A stretch of 64,000 nucleotides of DNA, from assembly GCF_001690985.1 (NCBI RefSeq), contig NZ_MAJS01000068.1, forward strand, positions 35,572 through 99,571, written 5' to 3'. Source of the stretch: Aliivibrio sp. 1S175 (GTDB lineage: Bacteria; Pseudomonadota; Gammaproteobacteria; Enterobacterales; Vibrionaceae). The notes below the pieces were generated by a model, which was not told the DNA's origin, searched no databases, and saw only the letters and a program-made list of their open reading frames with translations. The position numbers and the translations under genes were made by a program. Position 1 is the first letter of the stretch. Every line of letters begins with the position of its first letter. Shown piece after piece: positions 49,329 through 57,514 of the stretch.

Positions 49329-51056
49329 ATGGCATGGGAACAAGGATTCGTTCTCGCATTACTGACTTTTATTATAGTTAGTTTATTAGCGAGCAAATTG
49401 AAACCAAGTATTATTTTTTCGGGAGCAGCGTTTATTGCTTTTATGCTAGGTATGCTTGATTTACCTAGCTTGGCAAAAAACTTTACTAACTCTTCATTAT
49501 TGACGTTAGTGTTATTGATCCTGAGTTCTTGCGCTTTAGAAAAAACACGTCTTATCAGCTGGGTAGGGCGCTATATTTCAGAAGGAAGGTTAGGGAGTGT
49601 GGTAGGAAAATTAGGTCTATCTACTGCTATTCTTTCTTCTTTTACGAATAACACCGCAGTGGTGGTCTCTTTAATTGGTGCAATAAAACGTAATCAACGC
49701 CATGCGCCATCCCGCCTTCTCATTCCTCTTTCTTACGCCGCTATTTTAGGGGGGACATTAACCTTAATTGGCACATCAACGAATTTGATCATTAATAGCT
49801 TTGTTGAAGATGCGGGATTACCAAGTTTAAGCTTTTTTGCACCTACCGCAATTGGGTTAGCTGTGTTGTTTGGTGGTTTGCTGATTTTAATTCCTTTGAG
49901 TTATTTATTACCCGCATATGATGATGGTAGCCAAGATGAATTGCCTTATTTTTTAGAAGCAAGAGTTGAGGGCGGTTCTTCATTAGTGGGTAAATCCATT
50001 ACAGAAAATAATTTACGAGCGTTACGAAAACTTTTTTTAGCGGAGGTGATCAGAGAAGGAAAGACGATTGTTTCTGTTGACCCTGAAATGGTTTTACTCG
50101 CAGGAGATAGATTACTTTTTTGTGGTGATATTGAAAGTGTCACGACGCTACAAGAAATTAATGGGTTAACGCTTTTTGGTCAGCATCATTTAAATGGACA
50201 AAACTTAATTGAAGTTGTAGTAAGCCAATCGGCTTCTATTCGAGGGAAAAGTATCAAATCTTCACAATTCAGGGACCGTTTTGATGCGGTAGTTGTTGCT
50301 ATTCGACGTGGTCATGAACGACTTGAAGGTGGTTTAGGGAAGATTGAATTACAAGCTGGGGATACGTTAGTACTTGTCCCGGGTAAACATTTTGAACAAA
50401 GCAAACAACAGCTTAAAAGAGAATTTGTCATTATTAGTGATTTAGATTCTGCTGCTAAGTTAGATGGAGATAAAAGCAGTCTTGTATTATTAGGTTTTGC
50501 AGGGGTTATTGCTGCTGAACTATTAGGTTTATTTCCTATCATTAAAGGTTTGTCTGTTTATCTTTTAGCGTTATTGGGATTCGGCGTGATTAATATTGGA
50601 GAATTACGTCGTCGTTTCCCTGTTGATATTGTCGTTATTGTTGGCGCCGCTCTTTCTATTGCTCAATTAATGTTGTCGTCTGGCCTTTCTGTATTGTTGG
50701 GTGAAATGTTCATGACATTATTTAATGGCTGGGGGGTAATGGGAGCGTTAATCGCGGTCTATCTTATGACTTTGGTTTTAACTGAATTGATCACGAACAA
50801 TGCTGCGGCAGCACTTGCTTTCCCTATTGGCTACAGTATGGCTCTTGGATACGGAGTTGATCCTATGCCATTTATTATGGCTGTACTTTTTGGAGCCAGC
50901 GCGAGCTTTATCTCGCCTTATGGCTATCAAACTAATTTATTAGTATTTAGTGTGGGTAACTACACTTTGCTTGATTACGTAAAAGTGGGATTACCGATGT
51001 CGATCATTTATTCGGTATTGGTACTCGCGTTAATCCCTTATTTTTTCCCATTTTAA
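49329..51056 (+). CDS. SLC13-family permease with RCK-C domains, likely sulfate transporter
   Basis: A 575-residue transporter with about eleven membrane helices split by a cytoplasmic region of two TrkA-C/RCK-C domains (about residues 205-285 and 295-375, FLEARVEGGSSLVGKSI… and IEVVVSQSASIRGKSI…). Helical hairpins contain SFTNNTAVVVSL with GTSTNLIINSF, and ELITNNAAAALAFPI, the paired sodium/anion-binding signatures of DASS/SLC13 carriers. Position inside the sulfate-activation operon makes sulfate the likely substrate; this is inference. Gaps to cysN and cysC are 21 and 14 bases. Confidence 0.88.
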   Translation: MAWEQGFVLALLTFIIVSLLASKLKPSIIFSGAAFIAFMLGMLDLPSLAKNFTNSSLLTLVLLILSSCALEKTRLISWVGRYISEGRLGSVVGKLGLSTAILSSFTNNTAVVVSLIGAIKRNQRHAPSRLLIPLSYAAILGGTLTLIGTSTNLIINSFVEDAGLPSLSFFAPTAIGLAVLFGGLLILIPLSYLLPAYDDGSQDELPYFLEARVEGGSSLVGKSITENNLRALRKLFLAEVIREGKTIVSVDPEMVLLAGDRLLFCGDIESVTTLQEINGLTLFGQHHLNGQNLIEVVVSQSASIRGKSIKSSQFRDRFDAVVVAIRRGHERLEGGLGKIELQAGDTLVLVPGKHFEQSKQQLKREFVIISDLDSAAKLDGDKSSLVLLGFAGVIAAELLGLFPIIKGLSVYLLALLGFGVINIGELRRRFPVDIVVIVGAALSIAQLMLSSGLSVLLGEMFMTLFNGWGVMGALIAVYLMTLVLTELITNNAAAALAFPIGYSMALGYGVDPMPFIMAVLFGASASFISPYGYQTNLLVFSVGNYTLLDYVKVGLPMSIIYSVLVLALIPYFFPF

Positions 51057-51070
51057 TTCAAGGATGAAAC

Positions 51071-51685
51071 ATGACAGTCAAAGACGTTGTTAAAGATGAA
51101 AATATTGTTTGGCATCAACATTTAGTAACCAAGGAAACTCGCTCTGTACTTAAAAAGCAAAAGCCCGCAGTACTGTGGTTTACTGGATTATCTGGCGCTG
51201 GGAAATCAACAATTGCAGGTGCATTAGAAATTAAGCTTGCTGAACTTGGTTATCATACTTATTTGTTAGATGGTGATAATGTGCGGCATGGGCTATGTCA
51301 GGACTTGGGCTTTTCAGATCATGATAGGCAAGAAAATATTAGACGTATTGGTGAACTAGCTAAATTGATGGCTGATGCGGGGTTAATTGTATTAAGTGCT
51401 TTTATTTCTCCTCATCGTATAGAAAGAGAGATGGTTAGAAATTTACTGCCTAAGAATGAGTTTTTAGAGGTGTTCGTAAATACGTCTTTAGATGAATGTG
51501 AAAAAAGAGATCCAAAGGGCTTGTATAAAAAAGCTCGAGCAGGAGAGATCAAGCATTTTACTGGGATTGATTCTGAATACCAACAACCATTAAATCCTGA
51601 AATTGATTTACCAGCAGGTCATGAGTCAATTGATGTGCTTGTTGAGCAATGCTTAAATGAATTAAGAGTTCGAGAGATTATTTAA
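51071..51685 (+). CDS. cysC: Adenylyl-sulfate (APS) kinase CysC
   Basis: CysC phosphorylates APS to PAPS, the substrate of CysH encoded 17 kb upstream. The 204 residues carry Walker [52 protein letters not shown], and [33 protein letters not shown]. Length matches E. coli (201 aa). It is last in the operon; a GC-rich stem 20 bases past the stop is the probable terminator. Confidence 0.97.
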   Translation: MTVKDVVKDENIVWHQHLVTKETRSVLKKQKPAVLWFTGLSGAGKSTIAGALEIKLAELGYHTYLLDGDNVRHGLCQDLGFSDHDRQENIRRIGELAKLMADAGLIVLSAFISPHRIEREMVRNLLPKNEFLEVFVNTSLDECEKRDPKGLYKKARAGEIKHFTGIDSEYQQPLNPEIDLPAGHESIDVLVEQCLNELRVREII

Positions 51686-51705
51686 CGGTTAAAAATGAAT
51701 AATAT

Positions 51706-51741
51706 GTAAGCGCCTAAATCGAAATCGGTTTGGGCGTTTAC
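51706..51741. terminator. Probable terminator between cysC and the TIGR03899-type gene
   Basis: GTAAGCGCCTAAATCG (51706-51721) pairs along its length with 51726-51741, with several G-U pairs, around a four-base loop. Only a short T tract follows on the plus strand. It fills the space between two convergent genes and probably serves both. Confidence 0.7.
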
Positions 51742-51743
51742 CT

Positions 51744-52637
51744 TTAAGCCATCGTTGAAATGTTTTTTGTCACATCGGTTTCAACAATAAATTTCTGACT
51801 AAGCAAGGCAATGACATTATCGTAATAGCTATCGTTCGGTTTATTGCCGAGTAATTTGCATAGTTCGGCACCTGTTGGACTGAAGCGATAATACACAAGG
51901 CGAGATCCCTTTTGTATTGGTTTGATTACCAGTTGTTTACCTTGGTATTGTAAAGGTAATGCTGGTTCAAATTCTATTTCACCTGATTCTAATTCTGTTC
52001 CAAGTAATAATCCCAACTCAATCAGTAATAATAAACTAGAGTAGGGAAGTTTATAGTTACCCAAGTGCACGAGTTGAGGTCCATCAGCTTTATAGAGATT
52101 AAATAGGGTGCCTGCACATTTATAACCGAGTAACAGTTTTTTACTGTTATCTTGCCCAAAACTGCACGCTAATGATGCTGCTCTCTGAAATGTTTGAGCC
52201 TCACGCTGAGTCATGTCTTTTAATACTTTAAGTGCTTTCATTGAGGTTGAACCAGGGGTAATAACCTCTTGTTTGAAAATCTGACTCCATAAACGCTGCA
52301 TTGAGGGATCATGGATATCTTTTGCCATTTCAAAAAAACGATGGATCCAATCAGGGTCAGGATCTCCAGCTGTTTCATCTTTACAATAATCATGAGCAAA
52401 TTTAATAATTTGTTCTAAGTTTTGTTGCTGTTGTTCTCGTAGGATTTTTTCTCTATATAGTGCACGCTTTAATAACGTTTCTTCTGGCTTAGGAGGATTA
52501 AGTTTTGCTGCTAATCCTTGTTTTATTGCAATTTCTTTTAGGCGTCGAGCACTACTTACCACATAGTGCTCTTTTGTGTGTGTTTGTTGTTCTTTAGATT
52601 TCTCATCTTTTGTGATGACACTTTGTTGTGAGCTCAT
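51744..52637 (-). CDS. TIGR03899/DUF2806-like protein, function unknown
   Basis: A 297-residue soluble protein. The N-terminal 60 residues are charged with a coiled-coil-like helix (ALYREKILREQQQQNLEQIIKFA). The core has DPDPDWIHRFFEMAKDIHDPSMQRLWSQIFKQEVITPGSTSMKALKVLKDMTQREA, recognisable as the DUF2806/TIGR03899 pattern. I know of no established role. It is monocistronic, convergent with cysC, with a 298-base gap behind it. Confidence 0.7.
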   Translation of the reverse strand: MSSQQSVITKDEKSKEQQTHTKEHYVVSSARRLKEIAIKQGLAAKLNPPKPEETLLKRALYREKILREQQQQNLEQIIKFAHDYCKDETAGDPDPDWIHRFFEMAKDIHDPSMQRLWSQIFKQEVITPGSTSMKALKVLKDMTQREAQTFQRAASLACSFGQDNSKKLLLGYKCAGTLFNLYKADGPQLVHLGNYKLPYSSLLLLIELGLLLGTELESGEIEFEPALPLQYQGKQLVIKPIQKGSRLVYYRFSPTGAELCKLLGNKPNDSYYDNVIALLSQKFIVETDVTKNISTMA

Positions 52638-52865
52638 GGGGTCGTTTAGCCTTGATAACTGACGGTTCTACTTTTTATAGTATCGGTATTAGAAAAGAAA
52701 AACTTTAATACTCAAGTGATAATTAAGAAAAAATCATAAAAATCAATCTGAAAGGTAGTTAAATGATAAGTGTTTATTTGAAGAGTAATCCGTTTATATT
52801 GGAATAAGTATGATGGAGGATATAAAAATATTACTCGTGGTGACTTTGATTGATACTGTGCAATT

Positions 52866-52914
52866 ACACTGGTTTATTTATCTTACTATATAGCAATATA
52901 AAATAAACCAGTGT
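52866..52914. repeat. 14-bp perfect inverted repeat downstream of the DUF3299 gene
   Basis: ACACTGGTTTATTT (52866-52879) and its exact complement (52901-52914) flank a 21-base AT-rich loop, 22 bases past the DUF3299 stop. It would fold into a stem in the minus-strand zinc-operon transcript, but no T run follows, so it is at best an atypical terminator or 3'-end stabiliser. The remainder of 52638-52935 shows nothing else. Confidence 0.55.
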
Positions 52915-52935
52915 TTAAAATTATGTTATTTTTAT

Positions 52936-53421
52936 TTATTCGTCGTCATACTCTTCTAAGCGAACCCCTTCAATAAGATAGCCTGTCTCTGCAAGTTCGC
53001 TATTGATGGTTTCGGTCTTCAGTGTTCCTACTATATAAATAACATCCCATAATTGCTGTATAGGAGCCCCTTTTTCAAATTTCACATAAATGATTTGATT
53101 CGGTGGTGGTGGTGGAACATGGATACAAGCTCCAAAATAAGGCACCAGTAAAAACTCAGTAATCATTTTGTCATCCCCTTCAAGAGGAATTACAAAACCT
53201 GGTATTTTTACCATACTGCCGTTTAATTCTTGTCTAACCCCACCAACAAGAGATTGCTCCATTGTGGCACCATTATGATCCACCTTTGGCATACCTATAG
53301 AATCAAATTGATTACGTTCTTGTTCTGGAATTAAATCCAACCAATCAAGTTTTAATACATCATTACTGTGTGCGACCAGTGGCAATAGCAGTAAAATAAA
53401 AGTGAGCAGTTTTTTCTTCAT
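52936..53421 (-). CDS. DUF3299 periplasmic protein of the zinc-uptake cluster
   Basis: A 161-residue protein with a signal peptide (MKKKLLTFILLLLPLVAHS/ND) and a DUF3299 domain. Landmarks are LDWLDLIPEQE, KIPGFVIPLEGDDKMITEFLLVPYFGACIHVPPPPPNQIIYV (the Cys-Ile-His plus poly-Pro motif) and a C-terminal GYLIEGVRLEEYDD. The Cys/His pair could bind metal. It is nine bases after the ABC permease. Similar gene sets in Vibrio cholerae (Zrg locus) are Zur-regulated and promote zinc acquisition. Confidence 0.82.
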   Translation of the reverse strand: MKKKLLTFILLLLPLVAHSNDVLKLDWLDLIPEQERNQFDSIGMPKVDHNGATMEQSLVGGVRQELNGSMVKIPGFVIPLEGDDKMITEFLLVPYFGACIHVPPPPPNQIIYVKFEKGAPIQQLWDVIYIVGTLKTETINSELAETGYLIEGVRLEEYDDE

Positions 53422-53430
53422 GAAGCACCT

Positions 53431-54690
53431 CTAAAGTCGAATTGTCATGCCGTCGTTAAGTGAGTTTTTATAGGCTTGAATTGCAGGTATGATACCAATC
53501 ATAAAACCAGAGAATAACACGATAGCTAAGAGTTTTAATTCATATACAGTAGGCAATGTAAGTTCAATTGCAATGCCGTAATATTGTTGAATTATAGGCT
53601 GTAATATTGCCAGTGATAGGTATAAGCCTATTAGGCCTACGATGATCCCAAAGATGGTAATTACCATTGCCTCACTGATTAATAAAGTGAAAATATGTTT
53701 AGGCTGAGCTCCCATTGATCTTAGTATTGCCATTTCACGACGTCGTTCTTGTAAGCTGGTTAATAAGCTTGTGAGCATTCCCATTAAACCTGCAACAACC
53801 ACAAATATAGAAACAGCAAGTAATGCTTGTTCTGCTACCGACATCATTCCCCATAATTCATGCAAAGCGATGCCTGGAAGTATGGCGCTTAATGGTTCCT
53901 TAGTGTAGTTATTGATATAACGCTGTAACCCAAATGTTTGAATTTTTGAATTAAGACCAAGCATAAAGGCTGTAATTTCTTTGGGTTTAAATTGATGTTG
54001 TTCTAAAGTGTGGGCATCTGGTGAATTCCCAAGATGAGCGCCACTTTCCCAACCCACATGTATTGCTTCTATTGCACCTAATGAAACGTGAAGTGTTTTA
54101 TCAACAGGAGTCCCGGTTGGTTCTAAAATTCCGGTCACAATAAACGGTAAATTATCATGTCGAGTAAACGATTTATCACTAATTCCATGAGCAATAATAA
54201 GGTTATCACCAAGCTGGTAATTGAGCTTCTTTGCTACGTCGGAACCTAGTACAACATCAAATAAGTGAGAAAAAGGTTTGCCTTCTTTAAATGCGAGAGG
54301 TTGTTTTTTTCCATATTGGTAAAACCTAAAATAATCTTGATTGGTTCCCATCACTCGAAATCCTTTGTGGGAATCACCAAGAGAAATAGGAATAGACCAT
54401 TTAACCGAGCGCTGGTTGCTAATTTCTTGATAGCTTTTCCAATCAATATTATTGGTCGCATTCCCAATTCTAAATACAGAATAGAGTAATAAATTTACTT
54501 GCCCTGAACGCGCGCCAACGATTAAATCAGTGTTTGAGATTGTATTTGCAAAGCTTGTTTTAGCTTGAGTCCTAATGCGTTCAACTCCCATCAATAACAT
54601 GACAGAGATAGCGATAGTTAATACGGTTAATAAAACGGTTGTTTTGCGGTTTTTTAGGCTTTTCCAAGCAAGTTGTGCGATACCTATCAT
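53431..54690 (-). CDS. FtsX/MacB-type ABC transporter permease
   Basis: The 419-residue permease has one N-terminal membrane helix (TVLLTVLTIAISVMLLMGVERIRTQ), a large MacB-like periplasmic domain (about 45-275), then three C-terminal helices with the FtsX coupling region SLQERRREMAILRSMGAQPKHIF. Such transporters are usually mechanotransmission devices rather than importers. It overlaps the ATPase gene by four bases. Context (ZrgA, DUF3299, Zur box) points to a role in zinc acquisition across the envelope. Confidence 0.88.
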   Translation of the reverse strand: MIGIAQLAWKSLKNRKTTVLLTVLTIAISVMLLMGVERIRTQAKTSFANTISNTDLIVGARSGQVNLLLYSVFRIGNATNNIDWKSYQEISNQRSVKWSIPISLGDSHKGFRVMGTNQDYFRFYQYGKKQPLAFKEGKPFSHLFDVVLGSDVAKKLNYQLGDNLIIAHGISDKSFTRHDNLPFIVTGILEPTGTPVDKTLHVSLGAIEAIHVGWESGAHLGNSPDAHTLEQHQFKPKEITAFMLGLNSKIQTFGLQRYINNYTKEPLSAILPGIALHELWGMMSVAEQALLAVSIFVVVAGLMGMLTSLLTSLQERRREMAILRSMGAQPKHIFTLLISEAMVITIFGIIVGLIGLYLSLAILQPIIQQYYGIAIELTLPTVYELKLLAIVLFSGFMIGIIPAIQAYKNSLNDGMTIRL

Positions 54691-55376
54691 GCAATAACTC
54701 CTGCTTTATTTAATTCTCTTAAGTCGAGACTTAGATCAAATAAGGATTCTAAGCTTGGGTCATGGCTAACAAATAATAAGCTTGCGCTACTTTCTTCGCA
54801 TTCTTTCATGAGTAATTGAATAAAAGCGAAACGAGTTTCATGATCTAAAGCTGATGTAGGCTCATCTGCAATAATTAATTTAGGTTTTCCTATAAAAGCT
54901 CTCGCTGCCGCTACTCGTTGTTGTTGACCAATACTAAGGTCGGTAATTGGTTTATTAAAATGTGAGTTTGGTAATTGAAGGGCAGAAAGAAGTCGTTTAG
55001 CTTCATTTATCAGTTCTGGTTTTGATAATGCTTTTTTTGACGAAAATTGATAAGGCAGAATGACATTATCAATAACAGATAAATAAGGGAGTAGATTAAA
55101 TTGCTGGAAAATATAACCAATATTATCGGCTCTAAATCGGTCTCTTTGATTTGATGTTAACTGTTCAATATCAGTGCCGTTAATAATAACGGTGCCTTCA
55201 GTAGGTGCTAAAATCCCAGTAAGTAAACTCAATAATGTTGATTTACCACTGCCACTTGGACCTTTGATAAATACTTTAGTGCCTTGTTTTTGTTGATACG
55301 CTGGAATATCTAACGTTGCTTCTGTTTGATTTGGCCAATAAAACGTTAGGTTTGATAATTCAATAATATTCATCAT
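54687..55376 (-). CDS. ABC transporter ATPase of the zinc-uptake cluster
   Basis: This LolD/MacB-type ATPase has Walker A IKGPSGSGKSTLLSLLTG, Q-loop QQFNLLPYLSV, signature LSIGQQQRVAAARAF, Walker B LIIADEPTSALD and the H-loop SHDPS. The frame is open to ATG 55403, but that extra stretch coincides with a perfect RNA hairpin (55382-55403), so ATG 55376 or 55373, directly before IIELSNLTFYW, is more likely. No clear ribosome site supports any of the three. It pairs with the FtsX-type permease. Confidence 0.88.
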   Translation of the reverse strand: MMNIIELSNLTFYWPNQTEATLDIPAYQQKQGTKVFIKGPSGSGKSTLLSLLTGILAPTEGTVIINGTDIEQLTSNQRDRFRADNIGYIFQQFNLLPYLSVIDNVILPYQFSSKKALSKPELINEAKRLLSALQLPNSHFNKPITDLSIGQQQRVAAARAFIGKPKLIIADEPTSALDHETRFAFIQLLMKECEESSASLLFVSHDPSLESLFDLSLDLRELNKAGVIA

Positions 55377-55381
55377 TAATG

Positions 55382-55403
55382 ATGGCGGTGTTGCCACCGC
55401 CAT
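55382..55403 (-). other. Intercistronic hairpin before the ABC ATPase start
   Basis: On the minus strand ATGGCGGTG-GCAA-CACCGCCAT is a perfect nine-bp GC-rich stem closed by a GNRA tetraloop, between the zrgA stop (55410) and the ATPase start. No T run follows, so it is not a standard terminator. It may set differential expression of zrgA against the downstream ABC genes by partial termination, 3'-end protection or processing. Confidence 0.5.
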
Positions 55404-55409
55404 ACCTAC

Positions 55410-56045
55410 TTATAGAGTTATAGCTGGAGCATCAGCCGTTAATGTTGTGGCTTTTTGTCCGGAGTCACCTAAATATTGAACTGTCATTTTTTGGCTATGA
55501 GTAAATTGTGTGAACCATTTAGTTTCGATCTCATTTAGTGCAGATATGGCTTCACAATGGTATTCATATTGGGCATTGAATTCACCGTGTTTGCTATGTT
55601 CTTCATGATGTTCACCATCATGCTCGTCGTGGTCGTGGTCGTGGTCGTCATGACCCTTATCATTAGAGAGATTATGAGAAACATGAACCTCTTCTAGAGT
55701 ACATTTTGCATCGCTAGGTAATACAAAAATGGAATCAGGGTTATTCAGGGTTTTAACCGCTTGAGCAAGAACTTGTTTTTGATTTTCATCTTTTGGAGCG
55801 TATTCAAAACCAACTACATCAGATCCAGGCGCTGTTATCTCAAAGAGTATATGTTCGCCATCCTGAGCGATGTTCGTTTCAACAACGCCATGAACATGAG
55901 CGCTATGTTGACGGTGCTCACTGTCGTGATGCTCATACTCATGCTCATGATGTTCGTGGTCGCTAGCATTTGCAGCATAAGGAATTGAAAATAAAGAGCT
56001 TGAAATAGCGAGACTAAGTAGCATTTTTTTATTACGGATAAACAT
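55410..56045 (-). CDS. zrgA: ZrgA-type zinc-binding periplasmic protein (DUF2796)
   Basis: The 211-residue protein has a signal peptide (…SLFSIPYAANA/SD) and two His/Asp/Glu-rich stretches, residues about 29-52 and 131-153. DUF2796 core blocks are HVHGVVETNIAQDGEHILFEITAPGSDVVGFEYAP and YHCEAISALNEIETKWF. ZrgA is a Zur-regulated zinc-acquisition protein in Vibrio species. It lies seven bases ahead of the ABC ATPase's longest frame and 16 bases after a small His-rich membrane protein; a Zur operator precedes the pair. Confidence 0.88.
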   Translation of the reverse strand: MFIRNKKMLLSLAISSSLFSIPYAANASDHEHHEHEYEHHDSEHRQHSAHVHGVVETNIAQDGEHILFEITAPGSDVVGFEYAPKDENQKQVLAQAVKTLNNPDSIFVLPSDAKCTLEEVHVSHNLSNDKGHDDHDHDHDEHDGEHHEEHSKHGEFNAQYEYHCEAISALNEIETKWFTQFTHSQKMTVQYLGDSGQKATTLTADAPAITL

Positions 56046-56061
56046 AATTGTTTCCTATTAT

Positions 56062-56385
56062 TTAAGAGTTATAAATTTTTGAATTTACTGAATTAAAAAA
56101 TAGAAATAAAGGAGGAGCTCGGGAATGTACGGTAATAAATAATGGGTTACTGTTTTCTATAGTAGAAAAAGTCGATGGTATGATTCGTTGAGGGATAAAT
56201 GGTAAGGCGGCAACATGAGCAATAAGTCCAGAGCCAATAGAATGAAATAATTGGCAGTGGTGGTTTTCATGGTGTTGTATATTGGTATCAACTTGGTGGT
56301 TTGCAATCAAAAAACCAAACAGCACTAAAAGAGCGACTAAGCTCCAATTTAACCAGCGCTGTTTAGTAAAAAAATACGATTGCAT
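56062..56385 (-). CDS. Small His-rich membrane protein heading the zinc-uptake operon
   Basis: A 107-residue protein with one N-terminal membrane segment (LNWSLVALLVLFGFLIA) followed by a His cluster (NIQHHENHHCQLFHSIG) and a second weakly hydrophobic region. It resembles the short DUF2607/DUF2946-like proteins found before ZrgA genes. The clustered His and single Cys suggest metal binding. It is the first gene after the Zur operator, so it should be zinc-repressed. Function unknown. Confidence 0.65.
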   Translation of the reverse strand: MQSYFFTKQRWLNWSLVALLVLFGFLIANHQVDTNIQHHENHHCQLFHSIGSGLIAHVAALPFIPQRIIPSTFSTIENSNPLFITVHSRAPPLFLFFNSVNSKIYNS

Positions 56386-56413
56386 TATACCGCCTTAAAG
56401 ATGCCTTGAGCGG

Positions 56414-56436
56414 TAAATGTAATAATATAACATTTC
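56414..56436 (-). promoter_or_regulatory. Zur operator of the zinc-uptake operon
   Basis: The 23-bp palindrome reads GAAATGTTATATTAT… on the minus strand. It agrees at about 21 of 23 positions with the enterobacterial Zur consensus (GAAATGTTATA-N-TATAACATTTC). It overlaps a likely sigma-70 promoter (TTGCTT, 17 bases, TACATT on the minus strand) about 30-50 bases before the first gene of the operon. Binding of zinc-loaded Zur, encoded at 26909-27358, would block transcription. Confidence 0.88.
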
Positions 56437-56453
56437 ATAAGCAAGGTATTTAT

Positions 56454-57008
56454 TTAAATCTGAGCTTGTATTAATGAGATAACTTGACCAATTTCATCTT
56501 CAGATAGTTTTCCTTCCTTAACGAAAATAACATTTCCTTGCTTATCTTGAACAATAATTGCTGAACTTTCTTCTTTTAAGTCCCAAGCTTTAGCTACTGC
56601 TCCATTTTCATCAAGAACCATCGAAGACCAAGAGAAATCTTTTTTACTTTCTTCGGCGGAAGATTTTACAAAACCACCAGTGCCCCAAATTGAATCATCT
56701 TGATTAATGATTGTTGTGGTTTGATATTTTGATTCAGGGAACTTTTCTAAGGTGATAGCACTCATAAGATCAGCGTTCATTGCTTTAGCGTTGCTGCGAC
56801 CTGCAATTGCTTGCAATACTCTGACTTTGCCCTTTAACTGCTCTGTATTCCAATTACTGTATTGGAAGGCATTATCAGTATAAAAAATCTCACCGTATTG
56901 TTTTACTGAAACGGGAGGTATCGTTTGATTGAGAGTTATATTATTAGCAAAAGAAAGGGAAGGTAATAGGCAAGCAGTACTAAGTACTAATAGTTTTACT
57001 TTTTTCAT
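56454..57008 (-). CDS. ytfJ: YtfJ-family periplasmic protein
   Basis: The 184-residue protein has a signal peptide (MKKVKLLVLSTACLLPSLSFA/NN) and a thioredoxin-like fold typical of YtfJ: VSVKQYGEIFYTDNAFQYSNWNTEQLKGKVRVLQAIAGRSNAKAMN and a C-terminal AIIVQDKQGNVIFVKEGKLSEDEIGQVISLI. No CxxC is present, so it is not a disulfide oxidoreductase. Biological role unknown. Divergent from ytfK as neighbours in the E. coli ytf locus; the Zur box lies just past its stop. Confidence 0.88.
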   Translation of the reverse strand: MKKVKLLVLSTACLLPSLSFANNITLNQTIPPVSVKQYGEIFYTDNAFQYSNWNTEQLKGKVRVLQAIAGRSNAKAMNADLMSAITLEKFPESKYQTTTIINQDDSIWGTGGFVKSSAEESKKDFSWSSMVLDENGAVAKAWDLKEESSAIIVQDKQGNVIFVKEGKLSEDEIGQVISLIQAQI

Positions 57009-57256
57009 TATTATTATCCTTAAAAATGAGTAGGGATAGTGTAGTGCAGAGAAAACAAAAAAGCGATTCGACCAGTAGTGTACGATTGTTAATTGTTAAT
57101 TAGATGTAAAATCCAGCTTGCAGTACATTGTTCCGTGAATTACAATGTTAATCAAATGTTTCAAAGTGATATTTTTAGATAAAACATAGTGACGATGTAC
57201 AATATGTTTTGATGAACTATTAATAAAACCTTATATGGATTATTGAGGTAATGGCT

Positions 57257-57466
57257 ATGTTTAGAAATTTTAAGGCTTATCGACCACTTCAAATCGCACG
57301 ATTTGTTAAAACGTTATTTAAAGGGCAACTTCACATTGAAGGTATTGGTTCATTTGAATTTGATGGTGGAAGGCTTCTGATGCCACATAATGAAAATAAA
57401 AGAATGTTATCAGTAATGAGTGAGGTTAATCTGCATATCCGCCAGCTTTCTGCTATGCCAGCGTAA
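57257..57466 (+). CDS. ytfK: YtfK, (p)ppGpp-stimulating stress protein
   Basis: The 69-residue protein (DUF1107) aligns with E. coli YtfK along its length: YRPLQIARFVKTLFKGQLHIEGIGSFEFDGGRLLMP and LSVMSEVNLHIRQL. In E. coli YtfK promotes SpoT-dependent (p)ppGpp build-up under phosphate or fatty-acid starvation. GAGG lies eight bases from ATG 57257 but only two from ATG 57251, so the second is taken as the start. It is monocistronic and ends at a clear terminator. Confidence 0.88.
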   Translation: MFRNFKAYRPLQIARFVKTLFKGQLHIEGIGSFEFDGGRLLMPHNENKRMLSVMSEVNLHIRQLSAMPA

Positions 57467-57483
57467 ACCAATTGATTGAAATT

Positions 57484-57511
57484 AAAGGTGCTAATCATGA
57501 GCACCTTTTTT
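57484..57511 (+). terminator. Rho-independent terminator of ytfK
   Basis: AAAGGTGCT (57484-57492) pairs with AGCACCTTT (57500-57508) over a seven-base loop, followed by a T run. It abuts the stop of the convergent msrA. Confidence 0.9.
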
Positions 57512-57514
57512 ATT

